NCBI GenBank assembly: GCA_029238935.1
Contig: JAQZBN010000041.1
Coordinates: 1-37,306 of the forward strand
Source: Herbinix sp.
Lineage (GTDB): Bacteria > Bacillota > Clostridia > Lachnospirales > Lachnospiraceae
Reading direction: 5' to 3'
Length of the DNA: 37,306 nucleotides
Part shown: piece after piece, positions 14,540 through 22,340 of the stretch
Numbering within the stretch: position 1 is the stretch's first letter
How the letters are laid out: each line of letters opens with the position of its first letter
The notes under the pieces: model-generated
Database searches by the model: none
The model's input: only the letters and a program-made list of their open reading frames with translations
What the model was told of the DNA's origin: nothing
Made by a program: the position numbers and the translations under genes

Positions 14540-14834
14540 GGAAAAGCAAATTATTGAGACAATCCAACATAAGGCATGGGGAGTGAATAAAACCACGCGC
14601 CCCGTATATGGACAAGGGCAGTATGATATGGCTTATGAGATATTAGAGGAAGTACAAAAAATTATCCAGTCAGAGCCGGAAGAATCAAAAGAATGCCAAA
14701 TACTCCACAATCAACTAATGGAAACAGAAAAAGAATTACTGGAGATACGTGTCCAACGTGACTACTGGCACCGAGAAGCACTTAAATATTGTGCGGAACT
14801 TGGAGAGATAAGGATTAAGTTAGGGAGTAAGTAG
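14532..14834 (+). CDS. Hypothetical coiled-coil protein
   Basis: A 100-aa helical protein (MNKEKQIIETIQHKAWGVN...ILHNQLMETEKELLEIRVQRDYWHREAL). The second half predicts as a coiled coil. Overlaps the YopX gene by 8 bp, with GGGGGTATCG as RBS. No family recognised. Confidence 0.55.
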   Translation: MNKEKQIIETIQHKAWGVNKTTRPVYGQGQYDMAYEILEEVQKIIQSEPEESKECQILHNQLMETEKELLEIRVQRDYWHREALKYCAELGEIRIKLGSK

Positions 14835-14868
14835 TAGGGGAAATTATCATTTAGAGAGGTAAAAAAAT

Positions 14869-15042
14869 ATGAAATGGAATGTAAGTGTAGGAATGAATTT
14901 GTCTATCAATTATGATGACATTGAAGCAGATAGCAAAGAAGAAGCAGAAGAAATAGCTAAGGAAAAAGCAAAAGAGGATATTGAATATAATAATTGTAAT
15001 GCTGATGAACCTATTGTTTATTGCAGCTATGAAAACGAATAA
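14869..15042 (+). CDS. Small acidic hypothetical protein
   Basis: A 57-aa protein: a beta strand (KWNVSVGMNLSINYDDIEAD) followed by an amphipathic helix (SKEEAEEIAKEKAKEDIE) and a beta-rich tail. Preceded by AGAGAGGT. An 11-bp repeat, AATTATCATTT, lies upstream (14842-14852) and again before the next gene (15061-15071). Confidence 0.5.
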   Translation: MKWNVSVGMNLSINYDDIEADSKEEAEEIAKEKAKEDIEYNNCNADEPIVYCSYENE

Positions 15043-15092
15043 TAGCTAAACTAAAATAGCAATTATCATTTGGGTTAGAAAGTAGGTGTTAT

Positions 15093-15437
15093 ATGAAAAT
15101 ACCAAGTAACCGAAAAGAGAAAGTAAAATTCTTTAGAAAAAAATTAGGATGTGAAATTGCAGATAATTGGCTAAGTGATAAATCAGATAAAGAAGTTAAA
15201 CGGTTATTTGAACTATATTATCCAAAGATGAAAGATAAGGAAGATTACAAAGAATCAGAAATTAAAGTAACTTGTATTCGCTGTGGGTGTGAAGTCATAC
15301 ATCATCATGAATGTAATTGTGGTATGGATAGAGCAGTTTTCAGTGAAGAGGACTGGAAAGATGATATTGATTCCAATTCTGATAGATTACAAGGTGATGA
15401 AGAATTTATGAAAAATGAATTTAAGTTACTAAGCTAA
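15093..15437 (+). CDS. Hypothetical protein with Cys/His cluster
   Basis: A 114-aa protein. The N-terminal half is basic and helical (KEKVKFFRKKLG...DKEVKRLFELYYPKM). A zinc cluster follows: CIRCGC, HHHECNCG (about 61-78), then an acidic tail. AAGTAGGTG precedes the ATG. Function unknown. Confidence 0.55.
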   Translation: MKIPSNRKEKVKFFRKKLGCEIADNWLSDKSDKEVKRLFELYYPKMKDKEDYKESEIKVTCIRCGCEVIHHHECNCGMDRAVFSEEDWKDDIDSNSDRLQGDEEFMKNEFKLLS

Positions 15438-15458
15438 ATTAAAATTTATCCAAGTACA

Positions 15459-15488
15459 TTGACAACTAAATATTGATTAGTAGATAAT
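15459..15488 (+). promoter_or_regulatory. Promoter for an isolated early gene
   Basis: TTGACA (15459-15464) and GATAAT (15483-15488) with an 18-bp spacer. The spacer is occupied by one arm (15468-15483) of a 16-bp perfect inverted repeat whose partner is in the terminator of the same gene. Confidence 0.6.
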
Positions 15489-15944
15489 AGTAATAAAAAG
15501 GAGTGTAAATACATGACTAATTTTGAATATATTAAATCACTTGATAGCGAATATCAATGTGCTGATACATTGGGGTATTTCATTTCTCAGCACTACAGAG
15601 AATTTATTAAGGCAGAATGTGAATTTAATGGGTTATTGTTGCTGCAATGGTTACAAGAAGAAAGAAGTGAAATGACGGATAGTTTAAAACACGAGATAAT
15701 TTTCAATGAGTTCTGCAAGCTCCATGGTTATGACGGTAATTACACTTACAATCCATCGCAAAATGAATATGAGATTGTTATTACCAAGAGTGATGATAAA
15801 ACCAATAATAACGCAGGAGCATCACTGGCCATGGAAGAATACCAGGAATTAACCGAAGAACAGTTTGAAAGCATACTGACTATGCTACATACTGGATTCC
15901 AGGCAAAATTTAATAAGTAAACCACAGACTACTAATCAATATTT
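15468..15944. repeat. 16-bp perfect inverted repeat flanking one gene
   Basis: AAATATTGATTAGTAG (15468-15483) is the exact reverse complement of 15929-15944. The left arm lies between the -35 and -10 of the gene's promoter, and the right arm is the ascending side of its terminator. The gene at 15513-15920 is wholly enclosed. Confidence 0.8.
15513..15920 (+). CDS. Hypothetical protein, self-contained transcription unit
   Basis: A 135-aa protein (TNFEYIKSLDSEYQCADTLGYF...), N-terminal half helical and mixed, with an acidic C-terminal helix (MEEYQELTEEQFESIL). It has its own promoter and a strong terminator, unlike its neighbours, and AAAAGGAGTG as RBS. This moron-like arrangement suggests expression independent of the early operon. 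No family recognised. Confidence 0.6.
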   Translation: MTNFEYIKSLDSEYQCADTLGYFISQHYREFIKAECEFNGLLLLQWLQEERSEMTDSLKHEIIFNEFCKLHGYDGNYTYNPSQNEYEIVITKSDDKTNNNAGASLAMEEYQELTEEQFESILTMLHTGFQAKFNK

Positions 15945-15960
15945 GGTTAGTAGTTTTTAT
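15928..15960 (+). terminator. Rho-independent terminator
   Basis: ACTACTAATC (15928-15937) pairs with GGTTAGTAGT (15945-15954), ten pairs including one G-U and a 7-nt loop, followed by TTTTATTTTA. It closes the 15513 gene. Confidence 0.85.
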
Positions 15961-15980
15961 TTTATAAAGGATGGTGAAAA

Positions 15981-16202
15981 ATGACACTAAGAGAACTAAG
16001 AAATAAAATATACAATAAATATAAGCCAGGGCAAACCATTAATATGCGGATGCGTGATGTAAAGGACGAGAAAATATTAAAAAGAATCAAAGCAACTATA
16101 CTTAGATTTTATCCATATCATGTACTATGCAGGATAGGCGGCAAAAAAGAATGTTTTACATATCATGACGTGGACAAGTTTACAACATACAATAAGGGGT
16201 GA
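15981..16202 (+). CDS. Small basic hypothetical protein
   Basis: A 73-aa basic protein (TLRELRNKIYNKYKPGQTINMRMRDVKDEK...RFYPYHVLCRIGGKKECFTYHDV). It is placed immediately before the sigma-like regulator, as in many Clostridia phages. Function unknown. RBS AAAGGATGG. Confidence 0.6.
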   Translation: MTLRELRNKIYNKYKPGQTINMRMRDVKDEKILKRIKATILRFYPYHVLCRIGGKKECFTYHDVDKFTTYNKG

Positions 16203-16206
16203 GAGA

Positions 16207-16590
16207 TTGACGGAAAAAGAATTAAATCAGCTCCATTGGATAAACAAAGAAATCGGAGTGTTAAAAAAACAGAAAGAGGAACTAGAATCACAATCCTACT
16301 GCAAGGGCCAAGAAATTACTGGTATGCCATTTGGAAGCGGGACGACTGACAAAGTGGGCAACAGAGCCATAGCCATACAAGAAATAAACGAACTGTACGA
16401 GATTAAGCTAAAAGAATTATATGTTGTAAGAGGCAGAATAGAAAGGTACATAAACACAGTAGAGGGCGCCGAATTAAGATTGATATTAAGATTAAGATGC
16501 ATTAATAATCTTTCTTGGGAGCAAATAGCAATCGAAACGGGATACGAGAGGACGACAGTATCAAAAAAGTATCGTAACCATTTTAAATAA
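16207..16590 (+). CDS. DUF1492/ArpU-RinA-type late transcription regulator
   Basis: A 127-aa protein with a coiled N-terminus and a C-terminal sigma-70 region 4-like helix-turn-helix: LRLILRLRCINNLSWEQIAIETGYERTTVSKKYRNHF. It is the last gene before the late region, the usual place for ArpU/RinA-like activators of packaging and structural genes. I take TTG 16207 (GGGGTGAG upstream) as start; an ATG at 16165 lies inside the previous gene. The target may be the direct repeats at 16592-16610. Confidence 0.75.
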   Translation: MTEKELNQLHWINKEIGVLKKQKEELESQSYCKGQEITGMPFGSGTTDKVGNRAIAIQEINELYEIKLKELYVVRGRIERYINTVEGAELRLILRLRCINNLSWEQIAIETGYERTTVSKKYRNHFK

Positions 16591-16591
16591 A

Positions 16592-16625
16592 ATTTCCCAC
16601 ATTTCCCGTGTCAAATAAGTATAAT
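16592..16625 (+). promoter_or_regulatory. Putative late promoter with direct repeats
   Basis: ATTTCCCAC (16592-16600) and ATTTCCCGT (16601-16609) are tandem 9-bp repeats. TATAAT lies at 16620-16625, and no good -35 box is present. An activator-dependent promoter reading into the late region fits, with the tandem repeats as the activator site. Confidence 0.5.
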
Positions 16626-16762
16626 TATATTATGGGTTTTGGTTATTCATTCATAGCCGACACCTCCTTATTTGGTAATTTCGAGTAAATTACATACTGT
16701 GGAGCCATTACCGTACAGGACAAGCCGAGCTGTTTAAGTTTAGTAACGGCATGGATTAAAAC

Positions 16763-16800
16763 AAGAGTAACGCATGTTAGGGTATGCTCCTAACACTCTT
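16763..16800 (+). other. Structured leader element
   Basis: TGTTAGG (16775-16781) pairs with CCTAACA (16789-16795), and AAGAG (16763-16767) with CTCTT (16796-16800), leaving a one-sided bulge. The rest of 16626-16762 has no gene that I can support. The leader precedes a terminator-like hairpin at 16815-16837. Confidence 0.4.
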
Positions 16801-16814
16801 CATAATTATAAACA

Positions 16815-16843
16815 AGGCATAGCGAAAAGCTGTGCCTATTTTA
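16815..16843 (+). terminator. Terminator or attenuator hairpin
   Basis: AGGCATAGC (16815-16823) pairs with GCTGTGCCT (16829-16837), one G-U, loop GAAAA, then ATTTTATT. It sits between the putative late promoter and the HNH gene. Confidence 0.6.
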
Positions 16844-16867
16844 TTGCAAAGAATGGAGAGATAAATA

Positions 16868-17338
16868 ATGAAAGAAATATGGAAAGATGTAGTGGGACAG
16901 GAAGGAAATTATAAAATCAGCAACATAGGAAGAATTTTTAGCATCAAAACCAATAAAATAAGAAAGCCATGTTCTGATAAAAACGGATATCAATGCGTTG
17001 ACCTTTCTATCAATGGTATAAAATATAAAGCAAAAATTCACAGGCTAGTAGCAACGGCGTTTATTGAAAATCCGTTAAATTTGCCGTTGGTTAATCACAT
17101 AGACGAACACAAAGCAAATAATACAGTTGAAAATTTGGAATGGTGCAACAATCAGTACAATATAAGATATTCGCAATCTAAAAAAATAAGAGGTATAAAT
17201 ATTAAAACAGGAAAAGCAATACTTTTTGAAGCACAAATAGATTGTAGAGCAAAAGGATTTGACCACAGAGGAATTACTAGAAATATTAACGGAATAACAA
17301 AACAATACAAAGGGTACGTATGGGAATACACAAAATAG
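16868..17338 (+). CDS. NUMOD4/HNH homing-type endonuclease, free-standing
   Basis: A 156-aa protein. NUMOD4 (EIWKDVVGQEGNYKISNIGRI, 3-23) is followed by an HNH_3 core (HRLVATAFIENP and LVNHIDEHKANNTVENLEW, about 59-95) and a short C-terminal modular segment. Such proteins nick or cut DNA at homing sites. Neighbouring genes are intact and I see no intron core here, so it is a free-standing homing-type gene lodged between the late regulator and packaging genes. Confidence 0.85.
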   Translation: MKEIWKDVVGQEGNYKISNIGRIFSIKTNKIRKPCSDKNGYQCVDLSINGIKYKAKIHRLVATAFIENPLNLPLVNHIDEHKANNTVENLEWCNNQYNIRYSQSKKIRGINIKTGKAILFEAQIDCRAKGFDHRGITRNINGITKQYKGYVWEYTK

Positions 17339-17373
17339 ATACTCATGCCACAGATTGAGCGAGTATCACAAGA

Positions 17374-17405
17374 AAGCACTTACATAACGGTAGGTGCTTT
17401 TTTAT
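17374..17405 (+). terminator. Terminator after the HNH gene
   Basis: AAGCACTTAC (17374-17383) pairs with GTAGGTGCTT (17390-17399), one G-U, then TTTTTATT. A second potential stem, GATACTC with GAGTATC (about 17338-17367), lies immediately upstream. Confidence 0.75.
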
Positions 17406-17425
17406 TACAGAAACGAGGTGATTCC

Positions 17426-17593
17426 ATGGAAATAATTAAAGTTATAGTAGATAAGCTGCCAACGTCTTGTATAGCTTGCCCATTATCTACGCTAAAGAAA
17501 TGTGGTAAAGATAGCTTACAACGAGGGACTTCGGGGAGCGTATTCCATGAGATGAAGCCTGATTACAGATGCTTGCTAAGAAAAGGTAATTAG
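17426..17593 (+). CDS. Small Cys-rich hypothetical protein
   Basis: A 55-aa protein (MEIIKVIVDKLPTSCIACPL...KKCGKD...YRCLLRK) with four cysteines, a small zinc-binding type often found near phage packaging genes. ATG 17426 follows GAGGTGATTCC; a longer frame from 17345 would run through the terminator hairpin and is unlikely. Confidence 0.6.
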   Translation: MEIIKVIVDKLPTSCIACPLSTLKKCGKDSLQRGTSGSVFHEMKPDYRCLLRKGN

Positions 17594-17596
17594 CCT

Positions 17597-17851
17597 ATGA
17601 ATATAGAATTTGAGATAAAGCAAAACAGCAGAGGATTTATAGTGGTGCGTAAAGGCGGATTATATAGCCAACATTCGCATCATAAGACATTAAGGTCATG
17701 CCATGAATTAATAAAGCTTATTAAGTGTGGTAAGTTACCTAAGAGCAAATACCTACGCGGATCGTGTCAGAGGTTATTAACGGAAGAGGAATACCAACAG
17801 TTAAGAGAGAGCAAGCAACAGTATTACAATGTGAATAAAGGATGTAGATAG
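17597..17851 (+). CDS. Small basic hypothetical protein
   Basis: An 84-aa basic protein (NIEFEIKQNSRGFIVVRKGGLYSQHSHHKTLRSCHELIKL...). Its sequence suggests a short beta sheet followed by helices. It lies one base before the packaging-associated HNH gene. The RBS is weak (AGGTAATTAGCCT). No family recognised. Confidence 0.5.
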   Translation: MNIEFEIKQNSRGFIVVRKGGLYSQHSHHKTLRSCHELIKLIKCGKLPKSKYLRGSCQRLLTEEEYQQLRESKQQYYNVNKGCR

Positions 17852-17852
17852 T

Positions 17853-18173
17853 ATGAACTACAAAAATAAAAGATGGGCACACAAACGAGCAGCGATATTA
17901 AGGCGCGATAAATACTTATGCCAAGAGAGCAAGAGATATGGCAAGGCGGTTGAAGCTACAACAGTACATCATATCTATCCTGCAGAGTTCTACCCAGAGT
18001 TAGCACATGAGAACTGGAACTTGATATCTCTTAGCGGAACTAAACACAATGCCATGCACGATAGAGATACACATGAATTAACAGAGCTTGGCAAGCAATG
18101 GCAAGAGAGAGTAAAAGATAAATATGAAACGTGGGTAAGTAATAAAGGAGGGATGAAGCTTGAAACAATTTGA
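17853..18173 (+). CDS. Packaging-associated HNH endonuclease
   Basis: A 106-aa HNH protein: WAHKRAAILRRDKYLCQESKRYG, TTVHHIYPAEFYPELAHENWNLISLS and KHNAMHD. In HK97-like cos phages an HNH protein immediately upstream of terS is needed with the terminase for specific cos cleavage. Its position fits that role. The first CxxC is incomplete here (LCQES), so zinc binding may be altered. Confidence 0.85.
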   Translation: MNYKNKRWAHKRAAILRRDKYLCQESKRYGKAVEATTVHHIYPAEFYPELAHENWNLISLSGTKHNAMHDRDTHELTELGKQWQERVKDKYETWVSNKGGMKLETI

Positions 18174-18357
18174 AGTAATAACAAAGGACATTGATGCGTT
18201 AGTAAACTTTTTGGCGCAAGAATACAAAGGCGCAAATAATGGATGCGCTGGATGTGATAGGTATAACGAATGCAGCGGGAGTGAAACATGCAGAAAAGCA
18301 TGGGAAGATTTTTTAAATAGCGAAATCCAATCCCCCCACCTAAATTATTCTAATTAA
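18160..18357 (+). CDS. Small Cys-rich hypothetical protein
   Basis: A 65-aa protein starting at TTG 18160 with AAAGGAGGGATGAAG upstream. It has NGCAGCDRYNECSGSETCRKAWEDFL: five cysteines in a possible zinc or disulfide motif. It overlaps the HNH gene by 14 bp. Function unknown. Confidence 0.6.
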   Translation: MKQFEVITKDIDALVNFLAQEYKGANNGCAGCDRYNECSGSETCRKAWEDFLNSEIQSPHLNYSN

Positions 18358-18366
18358 TAATCCCTA

Positions 18367-18393
18367 GGTACCGGCGGTTGGAAATGTTTCCAA
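18367..18393 (+). other. Candidate cos region
   Basis: GGTACCGGCGG (18367-18377) is a GC-rich patch in AT-rich DNA, followed directly by the dyad TTGGAAA-TG-TTTCCAA (18378-18393). It lies between the packaging HNH gene and terS, where cos sites of HNH-using HK97-type phages are found. The 18358-18446 gap holds no gene. Confidence 0.45.
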
Positions 18394-18446
18394 TAGAGCG
18401 AGCAATGAAAAACTTTTTTTCGTAACCAAAGAATTGAGGTGAGTAT

Positions 18447-18809
18447 ATGCCAGGCAAGGCGATTCGTAAAGAATCTATCAAAAAAAATACAATTGCAGAC
18501 ATGAAGAAACTTGGCACATATAAACCAGAGTATGAGCCTATTATTGACATTTATTGCGAACTAAGAGAACAATATGAACTATACACAAAAGAACTTAAAG
18601 ATAAAAAATATAAGTGCGATGAATTTACAGCTGCTGGAGGAACAAAAAAGTCAGCATTAGTGTCAACTATTGAAACATTAAGAAAAGACATACTCCTTTT
18701 TTCGGACAGATTATGCCTAAATCCAAAGGCCATGCAAAGCGAAAAGCCAAATGGAAAGAAAAAAGTATCACGATTAGGAGCAGCGCTAAGTAGCCTTGAA
18801 CAAAAATAG
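18447..18809 (+). CDS. terS: Terminase small subunit, P27 family
   Basis: A 120-aa protein with P27-type features: a basic N-terminus, [22 protein letters not shown], a helical segment [24 protein letters not shown] and SRLGAAL near the end. It recognises phage DNA (cos) and recruits the large subunit. It overlaps terL by 14 bp. RBS TTGAGGTGAG. Confidence 0.88.
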   Translation: MPGKAIRKESIKKNTIADMKKLGTYKPEYEPIIDIYCELREQYELYTKELKDKKYKCDEFTAAGGTKKSALVSTIETLRKDILLFSDRLCLNPKAMQSEKPNGKKKVSRLGAALSSLEQK

Positions 18810-20547
18810 GAAACCGCAGTATAAAAACTATGATGTTGTTATGGAGTATGCCAATAGCATAGTTGAAAAGCGAAAGTTAAATTGTATCGAAGGTATCGAA
18901 GGCTGCCAAAGGTTTCTGAATGATTTAAATAATTCAGACTATGACTTCAATCCAAAGGATGCAGAGTTTGTTATTGGAATAATTGAGAAAACTTTTGTAC
19001 ACGATCAAGGCGAAATGCTAGATGGCACCCCGTTAATGGGAGAACCTTTTTTGTTAGAACCTTGGGAAAAATATATAATATATAACTTATTAGGTTTTTA
19101 TCGCAAAGGAACCAGAATAAGACGTTTCAAAGAAGCATTTATTTACATACCGCGTAAAAATGGTAAGACAAGATTTGTAGGAGCATTATCATGGGCCCTT
19201 GGATTACTGGAAAGAAAGTCAGGTTCTAAAATCTATATAGTAGGAGCAGCGCTAGAGCAATCACTGCAAAGCTTTAATTATATAAACTTCAATATTCGCG
19301 AAATGGGCGAAGAAGAAAGTTTTAGAATCCTTGATAACAACCAAGAACATTCAATAAAAGGTGATTTAGGTGATGGCTCTATTTATATTAAGGCGCTAGC
19401 AGCTAATCCGGATAGGCAAGATTCATTAAATTGTAATATCGGAATTGCTGATGAAGTACATGCCTATAAAACACCAAAGCAATACAACATTATCAAAGAG
19501 GCTATGAAGGCATACACCAATAAATTGATGATTGGGATTACAACCGCCGGAGATAACATGGCTTCTTTTTGCTATCATAGATTAGAATATTGTAAAAAGA
19601 TATTAAAAGGCATAGTGAAAGACGACGCCTACTTTGTATTCATTGCCAAGGCAGATGAGGATAAAGACGGAAATGTAGATTATACAAATCCTGCTGAACA
19701 CGAAAAAGCCAATCCAAATTACGGAGTAACTATTCGTAAAGAGGATATGATTAACGATTCGCTGCAGGCACAAAATGACCCGCAACAGAGAAAAGACTTT
19801 CTCGCAAAAAGTTTAAATATCTATACATCAGCCATGAAAGCATACTTCAATATAGATGAATTCAAGAATTCAGACGCAAAATACAAATGGGCATTAGAAG
19901 AACTTGCTCGATTGCCAATTAATTGGTTTGGCGGTGCTGATTTATCAAAGCTGCACGATTTAACAGCAGCTGCATTATACGGAGAATACAAAGGGATTGA
20001 CATTATAATACCTCATGCATGGTTCCCGGTAGTGGCAGCACATAAAAAAGCGGACGAAGATGGGATACCGCTATTCGGATGGAAAGACGATGGATGGCTT
20101 GATATGTGCAATAGTGCAATTGTTAACCATGCTGATATAGTAAACTGGTTTGTTAAGATGAAAAGACTAGGGTTTAAAATCAAACAAGTAGGTCACGACA
20201 GGAAGTTTTGCAGAGAGTATTTCTTAGGCATGAAAAAAGCGGGATTCAGCATAATTGACCAACCACAATATTTTTATAAAAAATCAGAAGGCTTCCGGCA
20301 TATCGAAGCAAAAGCCAAAGAGGGGAATCTTTATTATTTACATTCAGATGCGTTTGAATATTGCGTTCAAAATGTTAGAGCAGTAGAGAAAACTGATGAT
20401 ATGATTCAATACGAAAAAGTAGTACCAGAACAGAGGATTGATATATTTGACGCCTCTGTTTTTGCATGTGTAAGAATGCTTGAAAACATGGAAAAAGCTA
20501 GTTCAGCTAGCGCATGGCTAAATGGCGGGAAAAAGGAAGGTGAATAA
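18796..20547 (+). CDS. terL: Terminase large subunit
   Basis: A 583-aa packaging motor, of Terminase_1 type. The ATPase has Walker A PRKNGKT (119-125) and Walker B GIADE (216-220). The C-terminal RNase H-like nuclease domain is seen in [18 protein letters not shown] and [15 protein letters not shown] near the end. It cuts concatemers and translocates DNA into the prohead through the portal. The start is TTG 18796, inside the terS 3' end, and the length is normal. Confidence 0.95.
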   Translation: MNKNRKPQYKNYDVVMEYANSIVEKRKLNCIEGIEGCQRFLNDLNNSDYDFNPKDAEFVIGIIEKTFVHDQGEMLDGTPLMGEPFLLEPWEKYIIYNLLGFYRKGTRIRRFKEAFIYIPRKNGKTRFVGALSWALGLLERKSGSKIYIVGAALEQSLQSFNYINFNIREMGEEESFRILDNNQEHSIKGDLGDGSIYIKALAANPDRQDSLNCNIGIADEVHAYKTPKQYNIIKEAMKAYTNKLMIGITTAGDNMASFCYHRLEYCKKILKGIVKDDAYFVFIAKADEDKDGNVDYTNPAEHEKANPNYGVTIRKEDMINDSLQAQNDPQQRKDFLAKSLNIYTSAMKAYFNIDEFKNSDAKYKWALEELARLPINWFGGADLSKLHDLTAAALYGEYKGIDIIIPHAWFPVVAAHKKADEDGIPLFGWKDDGWLDMCNSAIVNHADIVNWFVKMKRLGFKIKQVGHDRKFCREYFLGMKKAGFSIIDQPQYFYKKSEGFRHIEAKAKEGNLYYLHSDAFEYCVQNVRAVEKTDDMIQYEKVVPEQRIDIFDASVFACVRMLENMEKASSASAWLNGGKKEGE

Positions 20548-20548
20548 C

Positions 20549-21781
20549 TTGGGGAATATAAGAGATTATGCCAACATAGTTAGGGCAAGGGCAGAGCCGG
20601 TAGAAGAAAAAAGAGATACATCTTCCATAGGGTGGTTTTTATCAACCGATGCATACGACACGTTATGCGTTCCAGGGTATACGACGCTTGCAAACAACCC
20701 AGAGGTTAGAATAGCAGTAGATAAAATTGCGGATCTGGTATCATCAATGACGATTCATCTAATGCAAAATACCGACAAGGGAGACGTGAGGATTAAAAAT
20801 GAATTGTCAAGAAAAATAGACATCAATCCATATAGCCTTATGACGCGTAAAACATGGATGTATAACATCATATACACAATGCTATTAGACGGGAAAGGGA
20901 ACAGCGTAGTTTACCCCAAAACAAAAGACGGGTATATTGATGATTTAATTCCTTTAAAGCCATCAAATGTAAGATTTATTGACGGTGACAATGGTTACAA
21001 GGTAGCATACGGGAACCAAACATATAACCACGATGAAGTATTGCACTTTGTTATTAATCCAAATCCAGAAAAGCCATATATAGGGCAAGGTTATCAAGTG
21101 GTGTTAAAAGATATTGTTAAAAATCTCAAACAAGCCACTGCCACAAAAAATGCATTCATGTCAGACAAATGGAAGCCATCTGTCATTATTTCTGTAGATG
21201 CAATGACGGAAGAATTTACAACCCCAGAGGGTAGAGAAGAAGTGCTTAAAAGGTATGTAGATGATACCGGGGGCGGAAAGCCATGGGTTATACCAGCTGA
21301 CTTAATTAAGGTTGACCAAGTAAAGCCATTAAGCCTTACAGACTTGGCTATTAATGACGCAGTAGAACTTGATAAAAAAACAGTTGCAGGGATTATAGGA
21401 GTTCCTGCTTTTTTTATGGGAGTTGGCGAGTTCGATAAAGACGAATACAACAACTTTATTAAAACTAAAATTATGTCAATAGCCAGAATCGTAGAACAGG
21501 AGCTTACAAGAAAGTTACTGATTAGTCCTGACTACTACTGGAAATTAAATTCAAGAACTTTATATTCATACGACATTAAAGAACTTTCAGAAGTAGGCTC
21601 GAACCTTTTTGTAAGAAGTCTCATGTTGGGCAACGAGGTTAGAGGATGGCTTGATCTCCCACCGCTTGATGGGCTCGATGAAAGGATTATTCTTGAAAAT
21701 TATATACCCGCTGGAATGATAGGGGACCAAAAGAAATTGAAAGGTGGTGAAAATAGTGAGCAGGGACAAAGTTCAGACTAG
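20549..21781 (+). CDS. Portal protein, HK97 type
   Basis: A 410-aa portal with typical phrases: [51 protein letters not shown] and [12 protein letters not shown]. It forms the dodecameric DNA channel at the capsid vertex. I take TTG 20549, which follows GGAAGGTGA and lies 2 nt after the terL stop, rather than ATG 20522, which has no RBS. Confidence 0.92.
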   Translation: MGNIRDYANIVRARAEPVEEKRDTSSIGWFLSTDAYDTLCVPGYTTLANNPEVRIAVDKIADLVSSMTIHLMQNTDKGDVRIKNELSRKIDINPYSLMTRKTWMYNIIYTMLLDGKGNSVVYPKTKDGYIDDLIPLKPSNVRFIDGDNGYKVAYGNQTYNHDEVLHFVINPNPEKPYIGQGYQVVLKDIVKNLKQATATKNAFMSDKWKPSVIISVDAMTEEFTTPEGREEVLKRYVDDTGGGKPWVIPADLIKVDQVKPLSLTDLAINDAVELDKKTVAGIIGVPAFFMGVGEFDKDEYNNFIKTKIMSIARIVEQELTRKLLISPDYYWKLNSRTLYSYDIKELSEVGSNLFVRSLMLGNEVRGWLDLPPLDGLDERIILENYIPAGMIGDQKKLKGGENSEQGQSSD

Positions 21782-22340
21782 GAGTTATCAAACTGAATTC
21801 AAGGCAACCAGAACAGAAACAGAAGAAGACGGGATGTATATAGAGGGCTACTTTTCTGTATTTGGAAAGCAAACAGAATTATGGCCAGGAGCATTCGAGG
21901 AAATTGATTCAGCTGCATTTAATAATACTCTAGGCAATGACATAAGAGCATTAATTAATCATGATACAACTCTTGTATTGGGCAGAAACAAAGCCAATAC
22001 ATTGCAACTCAAAACGGATTCTTATGGGTTATGGGGTAGAATTTCAATCAATCCGAACGACACTGATGCGGTTAATCTTTATGAAAGAGTAAAGCGTGGA
22101 GATGTAGACCAGTGCTCGTTTGGATTTAATATTGTCTCGGAAGAAACCGAGTGGCGAGATGATGGTTCAGTCAAGTGGACAATAAAAGAAATAGATCTCC
22201 ATGAAGTTTCGGTTTGTACATTCCCGGCATATGAGGAAACAGGTGTGCAGGCAAGACAAAAAGAGGTAGAGCAGCACAATGAAAAGCAATTGGAACAACG
22301 TAAACACAAATTGAAAGAGAGGTTCAAAAAATGGCACTAA
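21756..22340 (+). CDS. Prohead protease, HK97 U35 family
   Basis: A 194-aa serine protease that matures the capsid. It shows [22 protein letters not shown], the catalytic His in INHD (H69) and Ser in QCSFGFN (S121), with the E(V)SVCTFPAY strand. The C-terminal tail is very charged ([21 protein letters not shown]). The start is GTG 21756, six nt after AAGGTGGTGA. It overlaps both portal and capsid genes. Confidence 0.9.
   Translation: MSRDKVQTRSYQTEFKATRTETEEDGMYIEGYFSVFGKQTELWPGAFEEIDSAAFNNTLGNDIRALINHDTTLVLGRNKANTLQLKTDSYGLWGRISINPNDTDAVNLYERVKRGDVDQCSFGFNIVSEETEWRDDGSVKWTIKEIDLHEVSVCTFPAYEETGVQARQKEVEQHNEKQLEQRKHKLKERFKKWH

Noticed and set aside
16640..16680. Minus-strand gene suggested by a reverse AAGGAGGT at about 16672
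   Set aside because: The following reverse frame is only ATG AAT GAA TAA.
16868..17338. Second intron around the NUMOD4/HNH gene
   Set aside because: Flanking genes are complete, and no P1/P10 or core pairings were found; it is better read as free-standing.
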